64,000 nt of DNA from Amorphophallus konjac. Taxonomy: Eukaryota; Streptophyta; Magnoliopsida; Alismatales; Araceae. The stretch lies in contig CM040128.1 of NCBI GenBank assembly GCA_022559845.1, positions 77,129,247 to 77,193,246 on the forward strand, written 5' to 3'. How positions within the stretch are numbered: the stretch's first letter is position 1; the number at the start of each line of letters is the position of its first letter. Position numbers and translations under genes: made by a program. Below, piece after piece: positions 54,879 through 64,000 of the stretch. Below the pieces are notes generated by a model. The model did no database searches. It was not told where the DNA came from and worked only from the letters and a program-made list of their open reading frames with translations.

Positions 54879-57480
54879 TGTAATGTCTCGGATTTTATGG
54901 ATCAGGATCCGTGGGTTTCGGAGCGCCCTTGTGAGTCCCGGAGGGTGTTTTGTGCTTTACTCGGATTTTTGACTATCAAGTCTTCGGAACCTTGTGCAGG
55001 GTGAACCGACATGTTGTCGGGCTCCGGGACGTTACAGACGTGTTGTGCATTTTTTCAGGATCGTGGGGAGTATTTTTCCCTAATTTTATATTTTCTGTAT
55101 TTCAAAATCCCGAAATGGTTTTCTATTTAAACCACCCCCTCTCTCTCCTCACAACTCTCACTCTCTCCGTCTCTCTTCTCATGCTCTCTCTTCTCTCCCT
55201 CTCTTCTCCGGCAGCCGACTGAGGAAGGCAGGGGTGAGGCGGCGAGGTTCGTAAGGCGGGGAGTGGCGAGGACGGGTCTAGGATCGGGGTGGTGGAGGCG
55301 CGGTGCTCGTTCGCGAGTTTGGGTCGCCGGCGTGGTGTTCGTGAGCCGTTTCGCGTGGAATCGGCTTCCTTGGTGTGCGTAATCTTTGGTGCAGGTAGGG
55401 GGATGGTTCCCTAACCTTTGTACTTCCTTTCCCGTGGATTTGGTAGTCCGAGGTGAGCCGAGAGGGTTTATTTCACGTCGGGGGTTTAAAATCATGTTTT
55501 TAGGGCGTGCGACGGATTCTTCGAATTGATCATGTTTTGGGGTTTTGAATGACGCCTCTTGGTGGTCCAAAGGCTGGGGAATGGATTCCCAATGTTTTCC
55601 CCATCACCCGAGGGTGATTGGGGCATGGAAACGGACCCCTGGGCTAGGTCCGAACGACGTTCTGCCCTTTTCGATCGACCGACCGCAGGGTTCGATCGAC
55701 CGTTCGGGCGTTCGACACGAACTGGGAGTTCTACCCAGTTCGGTCGACCGAACCAGTTGGCTGACTGACCCATGTGGGCTGGTTGACTGAAATGCAGTGG
55801 GCATGCCCATTTCAGTCTCCGGTCGACCCGGTTGTGACCCTTTGGTCGACCTTTGGCCCCGTGGATGTCCCGGACACCCCGAGGGTACCGTGACCGTATT
55901 TTTGGGTGTTCGGAGGTACTGTGTTACCTCGATTAGCATGTCTGTGGGTTTTGAGGGTTCGGATGACCCCGCGTGTTCTGGGCTTCGGTGTTTTCACTAG
56001 ATCGAGTCGTCGTGTATAGGTACAAGTGCGGAGGGCTATTCCCGCACGTCATTGGCTTCTTCGAAAAGCAATTTCCATGTGGGCCACGCGTATGGCCCTT
56101 GGACTGTTAGTTCAGTCACCCAGCCTGGGGCTGGAGGGTTTCTCAGTTTCCCTTGGAAATGGATTAGGTTTGGCGGTCGTGCGCCGCCCCATCAATTATT
56201 TTATTGTGATTTCCGACCTAGGGATAGGCCATGATTGACGGCATGGAGTCGCCCTATACGACGTCCTTGATCTGAGTCATGTGACTCAAGGGCCGTTGGA
56301 TTTGGTAGGTCTAGCGGACTGTCCCTCAGTCTGGTGGCATCATGCCACCAATTTTTTGAGCTAATTATGACGGACTTGTGCGTAGCCTGTCCATATTTCG
56401 ATGGTTTTTGTTGAGAGTCGCCCGCTTAGTTGCCCTCCACTAGTCGTAGCTGACTGGGCACACATGTGCCGACCCACCTGGGAGTAGGTGGAGAGCTACA
56501 CCCGAGAGTGAGATGATTTTTAGGCTAGTTTGCCATTGGGCCTCCCACTATAGCGGCTCGAGTCCGGGCTAGGAGGAAAACCAGCTAGAGGGCCTGACGT
56601 AGTGCAGTTAGTCAGTGTGTGCACATATGTTCAGGGACTTCGGACGCGTGCTGACGAGCACGACCCCGACTAGACCCTTGTTTTGTGGTTACTGGTACAG
56701 TGTCTCAGTGTCCGCTTGGGGCGAGTAGGGAGACACCTGAGGCTATGGACTATGTCGACAGTGGATGCAGCCTGTCTTGCTTCTAGTGGGCAGTACTCCC
56801 GTCACGTGACGAGATCTCATGACTCGAGTTTCCATTTCCCATCTGCGAGGCGTGGTTTTACGAGTAATTCCCACGTGTTTTTTGATATACAGGTCTAGGG
56901 TTTTCGGTAGAAGCTACCGGAGGTTTTCCCTAGACGGGGTAGGGTTCACGATGGCAAGGTCGTGATCATGTTCCCGGACCGCGTGGTCTTGGGTTGGGCC
57001 TTGTTTCGATGGGATATTATTGTTTGGCGTTTATTTGATTTATTCACGCATCGATCAACTAATTAATTAACCGATAATTAACTGACTGATTGACTATGTG
57101 TGCGTGCCAGTCACGTACGTGACGAGTTTATTATGCACCCATTTTGACCTGTTTCGGGCGAGAGTGAGGTTCGGTCGGGACCAACAGTCCGCTATACCAT
57201 AAAGGCTACGGCGTTCATAACATCCCTCGCAAGGAGGGAAAACCTTTGATTAATTGCCGAGATAGTGGGCTGTCGAGGCCGGAATAAAGGATGCAAAGGA
57301 TGCGAATGATCATGCAAGATACTATGATCTACCATGCACAATTTATTAGGGCGGACCCTCAGTACGTGGCGGAGGACTTAGGTCCGAAGACCACCATCAC
57401 GCGTAGCAAGAGCTTCCCGTCGGACGTTGCCCGGCTTTCTGCTCATGTCATTTGATATACCGAGGGCCCATGGACTCAGG
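54879..57480 (+). repeat. Gypsy-like LTR inserted in copia RT
   Basis: Starts TGTAATGTCTCGG at the exact point where copia RT similarity stops. A promoter-like CTATTTAAACC at 55121-55132 is followed by a C/T-rich start region, as in Tekay/Del LTRs. I found no second copy, primer site or internal gene, so the right end (placed loosely near 57480) and the family are uncertain. The candidate left duplication is GTGGC. Numerous frames at 55.1-56.9 kb overlap on both strands and none has a domain. Confidence 0.5.
55660..55865. repeat. Cluster of GGTCGACC-type palindromes
   Basis: Units TTCGATCGACCG, CGGTCGACCG and GGTCGACC recur within 200 bp. A 9-bp inverted repeat CGAACTGGG/CCCAGTTCG spans 55718-55742, and a GGGCATGCCC core sits near 55799. 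Confidence 0.7.
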
Positions 57481-58176
57481 CATACATTGATGCGGCATGA
57501 ATGCTTAGACTAAAGTATGATGATGAAGTTATGAAACTAGCTAATTCAGGTTTAGACAAACCAGTTTATTAATTTTATTGATTACATGGTTTATTTAATT
57601 CTATTATTAGCATTAGAAATCACCTCGGAGGCGAGGAGAGAGGGCAGAAACTACACGACGACACGAATCGGAACGAAATCGGTGAGGTACACGTAGGAGA
57701 AGAGTTTAACACGGCGTGGAAATCATAGGTATAGACTAAAACGGCGCCACGAAGCGTAGGTGAAGAGGGGGAGGTTAAAACGGCGCGGCAACCCTTGGGG
57801 CGCACCGGAATAGGGCGCACCGTATTAAGGCGCGCCGGGTGTCGACGGCGTCGGTTTAGCCCAGCTCACGGAAACCGAGGTTTGATTGGTTTATTTTTGA
57901 ACTTATTAAAACATTTTGGGAAATTTTGGGAGTTTATTGAATCAGTCATTCATCGGATCGGTCTCGGGCCGTCCGGAGGTCAAGTCACAGGCTCACGCGA
58001 GGTTCGAACTCGAGCGCGGCGATCGTTCCGAGTCAAACTCGTTCGAGCCAAAATTTCGGCAGCATCTCCCCATCCCGGAGGATTGTCGGGGAGAAGCGGG
58101 GAGTACTCACGTGGCGGAGCAACCCCTAAAAGCTGGGTGGTACAACGGCGGCCGGTGAACTCGAACAGATAGGAGA

Positions 58177-58401
58177 ACCCCGAGGGCCAGCCTACTAGGG
58201 GTACCAAGTCCGTTGGTGGGAAGTAGACGTATAGCGCGACTCATAATGGGAGTGAAGACCCCGAGGGCTAGCCTACGAGGGGCATGCGACCCGAGTCGGT
58301 ATCACGTCTAAGTCGGGACGACCCATAGAGAGGGAAAATCCCGAGGGCTAGCCTACAAGGGGCACCCATCTCACGGCCACCACAAGGCCTACTAAGGGCC
58401 G
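58177..58401. repeat. Three to four direct repeats, ~81-bp spacing
   Basis: CCCCGAGGGCTAGCCTACNA followed by GGGG occurs at about 58178, 58257 and 58338, with a partial fourth at 58384. The intervening sequence is not conserved. Confidence 0.75.
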
Positions 58402-58924
58402 TGGATTTGAGGTGTTCGGATTAGCCCGTTTACTGTTCACTCATTAATCCGTAGGAGATTCATCACTGTTGGATGGTCTCCCGTAGACAGAGCGTTATCA
58501 CGATGGAACAGTGGGGATGTTCCCCTCTCCCCGGTCACCTGATCTCCTCGAAGAGATGGTAATACGGCACGGTTGCAAGACACACTCAGTCAGCAAGCTA
58601 ATTGTGATAGCTATAGGTGTACATATATGCATATATATTAACAAGTTGACAAAATGACTATTACATTGATGCTTAGAAGGCAAAAAAAGCAGAATATAGG
58701 GACGGCCTCCCCTGCCCTCGTTCATGGTTCAAAATAGAGGGGGATAGGAGGACGGGCCCAGGACCAGCCAGAGTGACGCACTTATGTGTACGTTTCTGGC
58801 GACGAAATCTTTGACACTTGAGTGGAAGAGAAACCCCAGGGAGAGGGGGATCAATGTAGCCCGTAGCGTAGCAGGGCATATCGGTGTCGGAGAAGATGAA
58901 CATTGGAAACCATTCGCACAGTGA

Positions 58925-59260
58925 AATGCACAGATAGAAGAAACATATTAATGGAAGGAGATGAATACGGCACCACGCTCGAACGCGTTTTATTCATCAT
59001 CTTGGATGCAGCGAACAGTGCACATGTACATATTGCACATTCCCGACGCCGGCACTATTGCACGGCACTGCTTTAGCGGCCAAGAGAAGAAACGCAAAGG
59101 GGAAGAAGAAGAGGTGATGCAAAGAAAGAACAATACCATTAAACCCCTTTAACCCACTGGTATATTCATTCATTCCATATAATGAATGTACAGAGTTCAT
59201 CCCGACATCGGCGTTGTCGCACGGTCGCCGTCGACAACGAATGAGAGAAGCGAATATAGG
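58925..59260. repeat. Degenerate segmental duplication
   Basis: The block at 58990-59100 (ATTCATCATC...CCCGACGCCGGCACTATTGCACGG) is echoed at 59160-59255 (ATTCATTCATTC...CCCGACATCGGCGTTGTCGCACGG). A weaker third echo may lie near 58870. Confidence 0.55.
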
Positions 59261-59590
59261 AGAACCACAGAGATGGTGAGGGGGGGAGGAAGGAAGGCTC
59301 ATATCATTGCCATCCTCCCCCCCTCTCATTTACATCGTATCGGAGAATATACCCGAACAGAGAGGGGATCGATAGGGAAATTACAACGACCTACCTAAAC
59401 AAGCGAGGAAGCAGACGATCTTCTTCTCCGGCACCGGGATGTGCGTGTAGAGAGGGGTGGCGGCCGTGGAGACGCTCAGATGGGAGGTTTTTCCCACATG
59501 AAAACCCTCAGGCTCTCTGGATTCTCCCTCTCTCCGAATGTTCTCCTCTTTCTTTTTCCAAAATCCCCCTTCTTATTGGTCGAACGAGGT

Positions 59591-59604
59591 GTTGCTTTTA
59601 TAGC
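59591..59604 (-). promoter_or_regulatory. Leftward promoter (TATA box)
   Basis: The minus strand reads GCTATAAAAGCAAC, followed leftwards by a C/T-rich stretch and a possible donor TTTAG|GTAGGT near 59393. No clear coding exon follows. It faces away from the rightward TATA box at 60771. Confidence 0.45.
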
Positions 59605-60605
59605 AACCAGTTAATCCGGCACCACAAAGGGTGCACCGGATTTAGTGGCGCCGGGGACAAATGTCCCCCAATTGCTTTGGCGCGCCGGATCAAGGGGCGC
59701 CGGTGACCTCTTGTGCGCCAATTTAGCTTGTTCGCTCGACGCAGGCTAGCCGATGGGTCCGGGGATGGTTCCAGAAGCCCTCGTTGACTCTTCCTTTCGC
59801 CATGGTCCTTGGAAAACCTAGACGGGGGTTTGACGAAGCTCTTGGTACGGTGTACGACCTTAATCCAAACTCCGTGTGTGTTTGCCTTGAGCACGCGGGT
59901 TTATCGCTGACACGGCCTTCGGCGCTATGATTTGTGCTTCCGGCTCGGCTTGACTCGCACCTGGAGTTCCTTGTGGGATGGTATGACATCCGAGACAATT
60001 CCCCCTTGACTAGCGATCATTCGGCTACTAACGGACCCAATATAGCGAGAAGTCGAACCCGTGTGGGGTGATCGGGACCTTCCGCTGCCAGGGCCCCCGG
60101 TTCCTTGTTACGAAGGACCGATGGCGTTCTTCCTCCTTAGGAGAGTCTTCATTCAGGTGGCGAGCCACAGGGTAGACCGTCGTCCTTGGTTGGGCGACGG
60201 GTGTAGGGTAGCGGCACGACGGAGTCGATGCCGAATCATTAGGCAGGCTTGGTCGCACTGCCAGTTGGTTGTGGATTCATCTCGACTCTCTCGAGGCGAA
60301 GTCCCCAGTGTTCATTCCAGGTGACTCGAGGCTCTGGCATCTTGAGAAGTCTTCAAGAGGTTGTTCTTCATCAAATTCTGTGCTTCAATGGGCCGTGTCA
60401 TTCATCTTTGTGACTCGGTCGCCGTGCATCACATTTTGAGTGCCAACAAATGCCCCCCAGACGTGGGTGTTGCAAGCGAGGCAAGAGTGCAGTAGGGCCG
60501 ACGGATGAGCTTCGTCTGGATTGATCTCTTTTGATGACGGGAGCTCGGAACGGCATTTAATTCCGGTGTTGGATGTTAATCCGGTGCGGATGGAAGCTTG
60601 AATGG
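59605..60605. other. Spacer between divergent promoters
   Basis: Holds an inverted repeat AATCCGGCACC/GGTGCACCGGATT at 59612-59643 and a GGCGCGCC word near 59680. A C-rich motif AAATGCCCCCCAG is near 60448. No coding frame with a domain. Confidence 0.4.
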
Positions 60606-60753
60606 CACCGTTAAAACGGTGCGCCCTTGCCTTTGCTTGTTAAAACGGCGCCACGTAAAGCGGCGCGCCCTTTTGATTGAAGGTTAAAATGGCGTCGGGC
60701 TAACCGGCGTGCAATCGGGTTAAAACGGTGCGCTCCGGGGCGCGCCATTTTAA
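60606..60753. repeat. TTAAAACGG-GGCGCGCC inverted repeats upstream of a TATA box
   Basis: Four units. The clearest, 60720-60753, has arms TTAAAACGGTGCGC and GCGCGCCATTTTAA, near-perfect reverse complements. They end 18 bp before the TATA box at 60771. Confidence 0.75.
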
Positions 60754-60770
60754 TCAGTAGTGGAGCCCCC

Positions 60771-60780
60771 CTATATAAAG
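60771..60780 (+). promoter_or_regulatory. TATA box of the rightmost gene
   Basis: CTATATAAAG about 35 bp before a C/T-rich likely start region (60800-60850). Confidence 0.65.
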
Positions 60781-60804
60781 GCCTTTCCTTCATTCTTTTC
60801 TTCT

Positions 60805-60898
60805 TCACTATTCATTTGGCAAGAACCTTTCTCTCTCTTCATTCCCTTCTCCACCGCGGTGCCGAGCGAACAAGCGAGTGAGGGGATCTTTTGAGAGG
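60805..60898 (+). other. Predicted 5' untranslated exon
   Basis: Runs from the likely start site to the donor GAGAGG|GTAAGT at 60898/60899. It contains no ATG. The matching acceptor TCTTGCAG is at 63401-63403. Without the solo LTR the intron would be about 280 bp, a normal plant leader intron. Confidence 0.5.
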
Positions 60899-61009
60899 GT
60901 AAGTTTTGTTGTGCCTCTGTGATTTTGATGATAGCAAACACTATAAGTCACTATGTGTTTGCATGAAAGATTGAATGTTTATGCATCTACTCTTTCTTGC
61001 TGTGCATTG

Positions 61010-61915
61010 CTTAAGTCAGTGCTGGTGAATAATTGTTGTATGCATCACGAGAATAATTGTTGTATGCATCACGAGTTTGATGAGCATTTCATGGGTATGC
61101 TTGTGCATGCATCACACTGAAGAAGGTCATTGCATTTTCTGTCTCGGTGCAAACTTTGCATACTTATATAGCATAGTCAGTGCATGTTTTACTTCGATGC
61201 ATATGTGCACTCGGTGCAATGTTGGTCGTGAACACACCATACTTAGGTCGGTGCAACCTTTGTTGGTGCACGCTGGATAGGTCGGTACAAGGCATCCTTT
61301 GCACGCACCCAAGTCGGTGCATTCTCTTGGCTGTCTCATACACATAAGGGGTCAGTGTATTTCAATGCAGCATGCGCGTTTAGGCTCGTGCATTCCTTGT
61401 CTTTGCATCTCACCTTTCGAGGTCGGTGCAAGTCTTTAGGTCCGTGCAATACTTGCACAGCACGCACTGTTTAGCCTTGTCATTTAGTGTCAGTGCTTTC
61501 TTCTCCATCATCTCGGTGCAAGTTCTGTCTTGCATTTTTCTTTTATCCGTATACTCTTCTCCATCATCTCGGTGCAACTCGTGTTTGGACCGCAAATCCA
61601 ACTCGGTGCATCTACTGTGTTACGCATTTTTTTTAAGAGTCAGTGCATTGTTCACCCTAGACATCTCTAGAGTCATTGCATATCTTTGGTCCTTCTTTTT
61701 TCTTTGACTCGGTGCATAGTCTTCTTCTTGTGCCTCTTGGGTTCATGTCCGTGCACATCAGTTGCACGGGTGGTCACTAAGATGTGGGCATATGGTGTCA
61801 TGCATATTTGTAAATCAATATGGTGTCATGCATATTTGTAAGTCAATACATTTCCCACGTCTTGTATTATCAACTCAGTGCATGCTATGTTTACTCTCCT
61901 CAGTGCAAACTATGC
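61010..61915. repeat. Dispersed TCGGTGCA array in the solo LTR
   Basis: About 22 copies of (G/C)TC(G/A)GTGCA at irregular spacing averaging ~40 bp, for example near 61140, 61208, 61245, 61310, 61420, 61511, 61569, 61590 and 61707. Some pair with a nearby TTGCA or TGCAC to form short inverted repeats. The sequence between copies is unrelated. Confidence 0.8.
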
Positions 61916-62126
61916 TAAGTGCTTGAGTAAGTGCCTTGCATTTTCTGACAGAGTTTCTCTCCGAGGAGGGGCACGTGATCCTAGGCAGATCGACCTCCGA
62001 AAGAGTGCCACGAAGAAGGCTACAACGCTTAGATGGTGACACGTGACTGAGAGCCTTCTGGAAGCCGTTTGGGCGGGAGTTCACCCTCCACACGCCCAAG
62101 GCGTGAGCACGGGATTCAGTGACAGA

Positions 62127-62130
<4 letters not shown>

Positions 62131-62187
<57 letters not shown>
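62131..62187. repeat. (AT)n microsatellite
   Basis: About 28 uninterrupted AT dinucleotides. Frames with runs of Ile-Tyr here are artefacts of it. Confidence 0.95.
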
Positions 62188-62188
<1 letters not shown>

Positions 62189-62452
62189 GATGCGAAGAAA
62201 CAAGATGAAAAAAGAGAGAGTTCGAGGAAGAAGAGAGATAGTGAAGCTGCTGAAGCAAATTGAAGATATGTTATCTGTTGGCTTCTGGATCAGATCCAGA
62301 CGAATATGCTCCTGCGAGAGCTACATTCTTATGCTTTATTTCCAGCTTTCCGTAGCTGAATTTTCTCACACTTGTTTTTCCCTTTTCAACTGTGTTTTTC
62401 GATTCTCTGATTTGAGGTCAGGGTCCCACCTGTGGACTCAGGAGAAGAGAGA

Positions 62453-62690
62453 CTTGGGTCTCTAGTTGCTAGTGGCTGGGTGTCGCTAGGTTTCCTCCGG
62501 GTTGGAGGAAGGGAGGATTGGTCCTCCGGTTAGCAAGTGACTGGGTGTCGCTTGTGGTTTCCCTCTGGTTTAGAGGAAGAGAGACTTTGGTCTCTGGTTG
62601 CTAGTGACTGGGTGTCACTAGTGGTTCCTTCCGAGTAGGAGGAAGAGAGGAGTGTGTTCCTCTGGTTCAAGCTGTTAGGTAGCGTTTGTA
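62453..62690. repeat. Tandem repeat, ~65-bp unit, in the solo LTR
   Basis: Three to four units begin near 62453, 62516, 62583 and 62650. Each has GTTGCTAGTGACTGGGTGTC followed by a GTTTCC...GGAGGAAGAGAG segment. Confidence 0.85.
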
Positions 62691-63408
62691 GGCAAGCTGT
62701 GACGCCCAGCGGTTTCAAGCTGTTTGGCAGTAGTAAGCTACACTCTGGTTAGAGTGTGGGGTGGATGTAGGTCTGTGGACCGAACCACCTAAAAATCCTA
62801 TTGCTTTGTGGGTTGCTTTGCATACATCTTCCTTATCTTCTTTTTCCACTTCTCAGGTTGCTTGGGCACTCCATTTTAGTATATGTGATTTCTGCTTGAA
62901 TTCGTTTCAACTGACAAGTGTATGATAGAACATTTAGCAGAAGCGTTTGCTTCTTAGTGTTTCTCATGGCAATTGCTCTTGTGAGTTAAGCTGTCGGATT
63001 TCTGAGTGAGAAAGCTTGTAGTCCCATGAGACTACATTGAATCGAGGCAAAAAATTTATTCCGCAATAGAATTTTATCGAGGATTCATTCACCCCCCCTT
63101 CTGAATCAGTGCCTTGCACCCCAACAAGTTTGTGTTCATTTTGTTTGGGTTAAAACCCATTTCTCGGGCCCTGGGAGGCTCCTAGCAGGACATGTCCTCG
63201 GAACTAAATCCCCCGGGTGTCCCATTTGGCCTTGGCTTAATGCTTATGGCTGCTTTTAGGGGCCGCTCCCTTGGTGGACGGCTTCCGCTCCTCTTTTGGC
63301 AAACTCCCGGGCTGGGGAGACTCTGCCGAAATTTTGTCAGAAATCTTGCTTCAATTAACCGACTTCTGACTTTGATTATTCTCTTCTGGATGTTGTCTTG
63401 CAGATAAC

Positions 63409-64000
63409 ATGGCATCCGATTCTTCTTTTTCTACGTCCCGCGTCGCTGTGACATGGGAGAATGTCTATTCCCTTGATCGGGGGTCCAGGCGGATAGTCGT
63501 GGTGGCAGAGTCTTCAGATTCGGAGACTGATACCGTTGACACCAGCCGCCTGATGATTCTCGACGGTAATCATTTTAAGTACGAGCGAGGGGATGGCGTC
63601 AGGTTGGACCACCCCAAGGACAAGCACTTGATGGACTTCCTCAGGCGCTTCAACCTTCACGGAAAGCGTGATATAATTCTTGTCCGTCGAGCTGAAGGAG
63701 CTTTACTAGCAGACAGAGATAGTCTGAATGAGTCAATCATTTCGGGCATGCCCATATATCTTCCCGAAGAAGTCAAAAAATGGGGTGTCGTTCTCGGCGT
63801 GCATGAGCTGACTCCGGATATCGGGCTATTGACAAGAGCGCCACAGTTTACGCCAGCTCGATGGAACGAGACTGCCGGGCGTGTTGACAGAGAAAAGCCC
63901 ATATATGGCTTATTCCTTGCCCCGCTGAAATGGGGGTATCGAGATGAGCCTTTTCTTTTAGACTGCTTGGCAATCCGCTTTAAGCATCAAATTTCAGTGG
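63409..64000 (+). CDS. Uninterrupted frame running off the window, unknown protein
   Basis: From the ATG at 63409, 197 codons are open to the last base with no stop; the protein continues beyond the window. The ATG comes six bases after a good acceptor (TTCTGGATGTTGTCTTGCAG) and is the first on the predicted spliced leader. I do not recognise a domain. The N-terminus is Ser-rich and acidic (AESSDSETDTVDTS). The later part is a mixed, globular-looking sequence with Trp and Pro landmarks (MPIYLPEEVKKWGVVLGVHE, then FLAPLKWGYRDEPFLLDCLA). No signal peptide or membrane segment. In a window of decayed frames its openness is notable. It could be a host gene, or an accessory gene in a large element. 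Confidence 0.6.
   Translation, partial: MASDSSFSTSRVAVTWENVYSLDRGSRRIVVVAESSDSETDTVDTSRLMILDGNHFKYERGDGVRLDHPKDKHLMDFLRRFNLHGKRDIILVRRAEGALLADRDSLNESIISGMPIYLPEEVKKWGVVLGVHELTPDIGLLTRAPQFTPARWNETAGRVDREKPIYGLFLAPLKWGYRDEPFLLDCLAIRFKHQISV

Larger units (their letters stand above)
57481..59590. other. Unassigned degenerate repeat region
   Basis: No gene recognised. AAAACGGCGC-type words with GGCGCGCC are near 57738-57840, similar to those near 60.7 kb. A segment at 57360-57460 (GTGGCGGAG...TTTGATATACCGAG) resembles the leader of NA-2 at 48145-48240, which suggests a decayed relative. Tandem units are listed separately. Confidence 0.4.
60908..63126 (+). mobile_element. Solo copia-type LTR
   Basis: 2,219 bp, starting TGTTGTGCCTCTGTGATTTT and ending ACCCCAACA. 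It has a perfect duplication AGTTT at 60903-60907 and 63127-63131, no internal genes and no partner LTR. The start (a TTTTGATGATAGCAAAC-like block) and end (TTCACCCCCCC...TTGCACCCCAACA) are typical of plant copia LTRs. It sits in the intron of the gene starting at 63409 and leaves the donor sequence GTAAGTTT unbroken. Confidence 0.88.

Noticed and set aside
62043..62465. Frames with a run of Ile-Tyr residues
   Set aside because: Translation of the (AT)n microsatellite at 62131-62187.
63995..64000. CAGTGG at the window end as the far end of the element inserted at 54879 (left flank GTGGC)
   Set aside because: Only a few bases match, the fifth base is not visible, and no 3' LTR precedes it.
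1..64000. tRNA, rRNA, microRNA or organellar segments
   Set aside because: Only primer-binding complements to tRNA ends were seen; no cloverleaf or rRNA core sequence was recognised by reading.

Overview
This window looks like repeat-dense nuclear DNA of a flowering plant. The evidence is nested LTR retrotransposons with 5-bp target-site duplications (TSDs), plant-type primer sites (initiator-Met and Asp tRNA), Tat, Athila and Ty1/copia lineages, an L1-type LINE scrap and two intron-bearing genes with plant mobile domain (PMD) character. I could not identify the species. No rRNA or tRNA gene, organellar segment or ordinary single-copy host gene was recognised, apart from an open reading frame running off the right edge.

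Layout. (1) The oldest layer at the left is a minus-strand Ty3/gypsy Tat-type element ('Tat-B'). Its gag start, primer site and 5' LTR lie at 28003-28819 and 41401-~42040, and its interior continues at 1-1098. (2) A giant plus-strand Tat element ('Tat-A', 1099-27997, TSD GCCAC, LTRs of about 1.8 kb) splits the Tat-B gag. Tat-A has a decayed gag and a pol with protease, RT, RNase H, a second RNase H (aRH) and integrase, then an 8.6-kb 3' region with two antisense, intron-containing PMD-like genes. (3) A gag-only element ('NA-1', 6411-12066, minus, TSD CCTAC) sits between Tat-A gag and pol. (4) An Athila element (28820-41395, minus, TSD CCCAG) splits the Tat-B LTR. (5) A LINE reverse-transcriptase scrap (42057-42290) is cut by a Ty1/copia element (42291-54878). 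That copia element carries a second gag-only element ('NA-2', 43584-50463, minus, TSD GACGA/GATGA) and is itself interrupted at 54879 by a gypsy-like LTR. (6) From 57481 to the end there are degenerate repeats, a divergent promoter pair, a solo copia LTR (60908-63126, TSD AGTTT) inside a predicted 5'UTR intron, and an uninterrupted open frame from 63409 past the window end.

What stands out. Several unrelated elements carry arrays of short inverted repeats outside their coding regions, each with its own sequence: CGGTCTA/TAGACCG in Tat-A, AAATAGCGAC/GTCGCTATTT in Athila, TTAAAA-GGCGCGCC types near 60.7 kb, and GGTCGACC types near 55.7 kb. The solo copia LTR has a comparable array of TCGGTGCA. 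NA-1 and NA-2 share an uncharacterised conserved protein with GCPGPP-type motifs. Reading frames of Tat-A, Tat-B and copia continue in phase across their nested insertions, which confirms the element boundaries.

Almost all pol and gag frames carry stops and frameshifts, many explicable as C-to-T changes, so the autonomous elements here look dead. The least damaged coding sequences are the NA-1 550-aa frame, parts of the antisense PMD genes and the frame at 63409.
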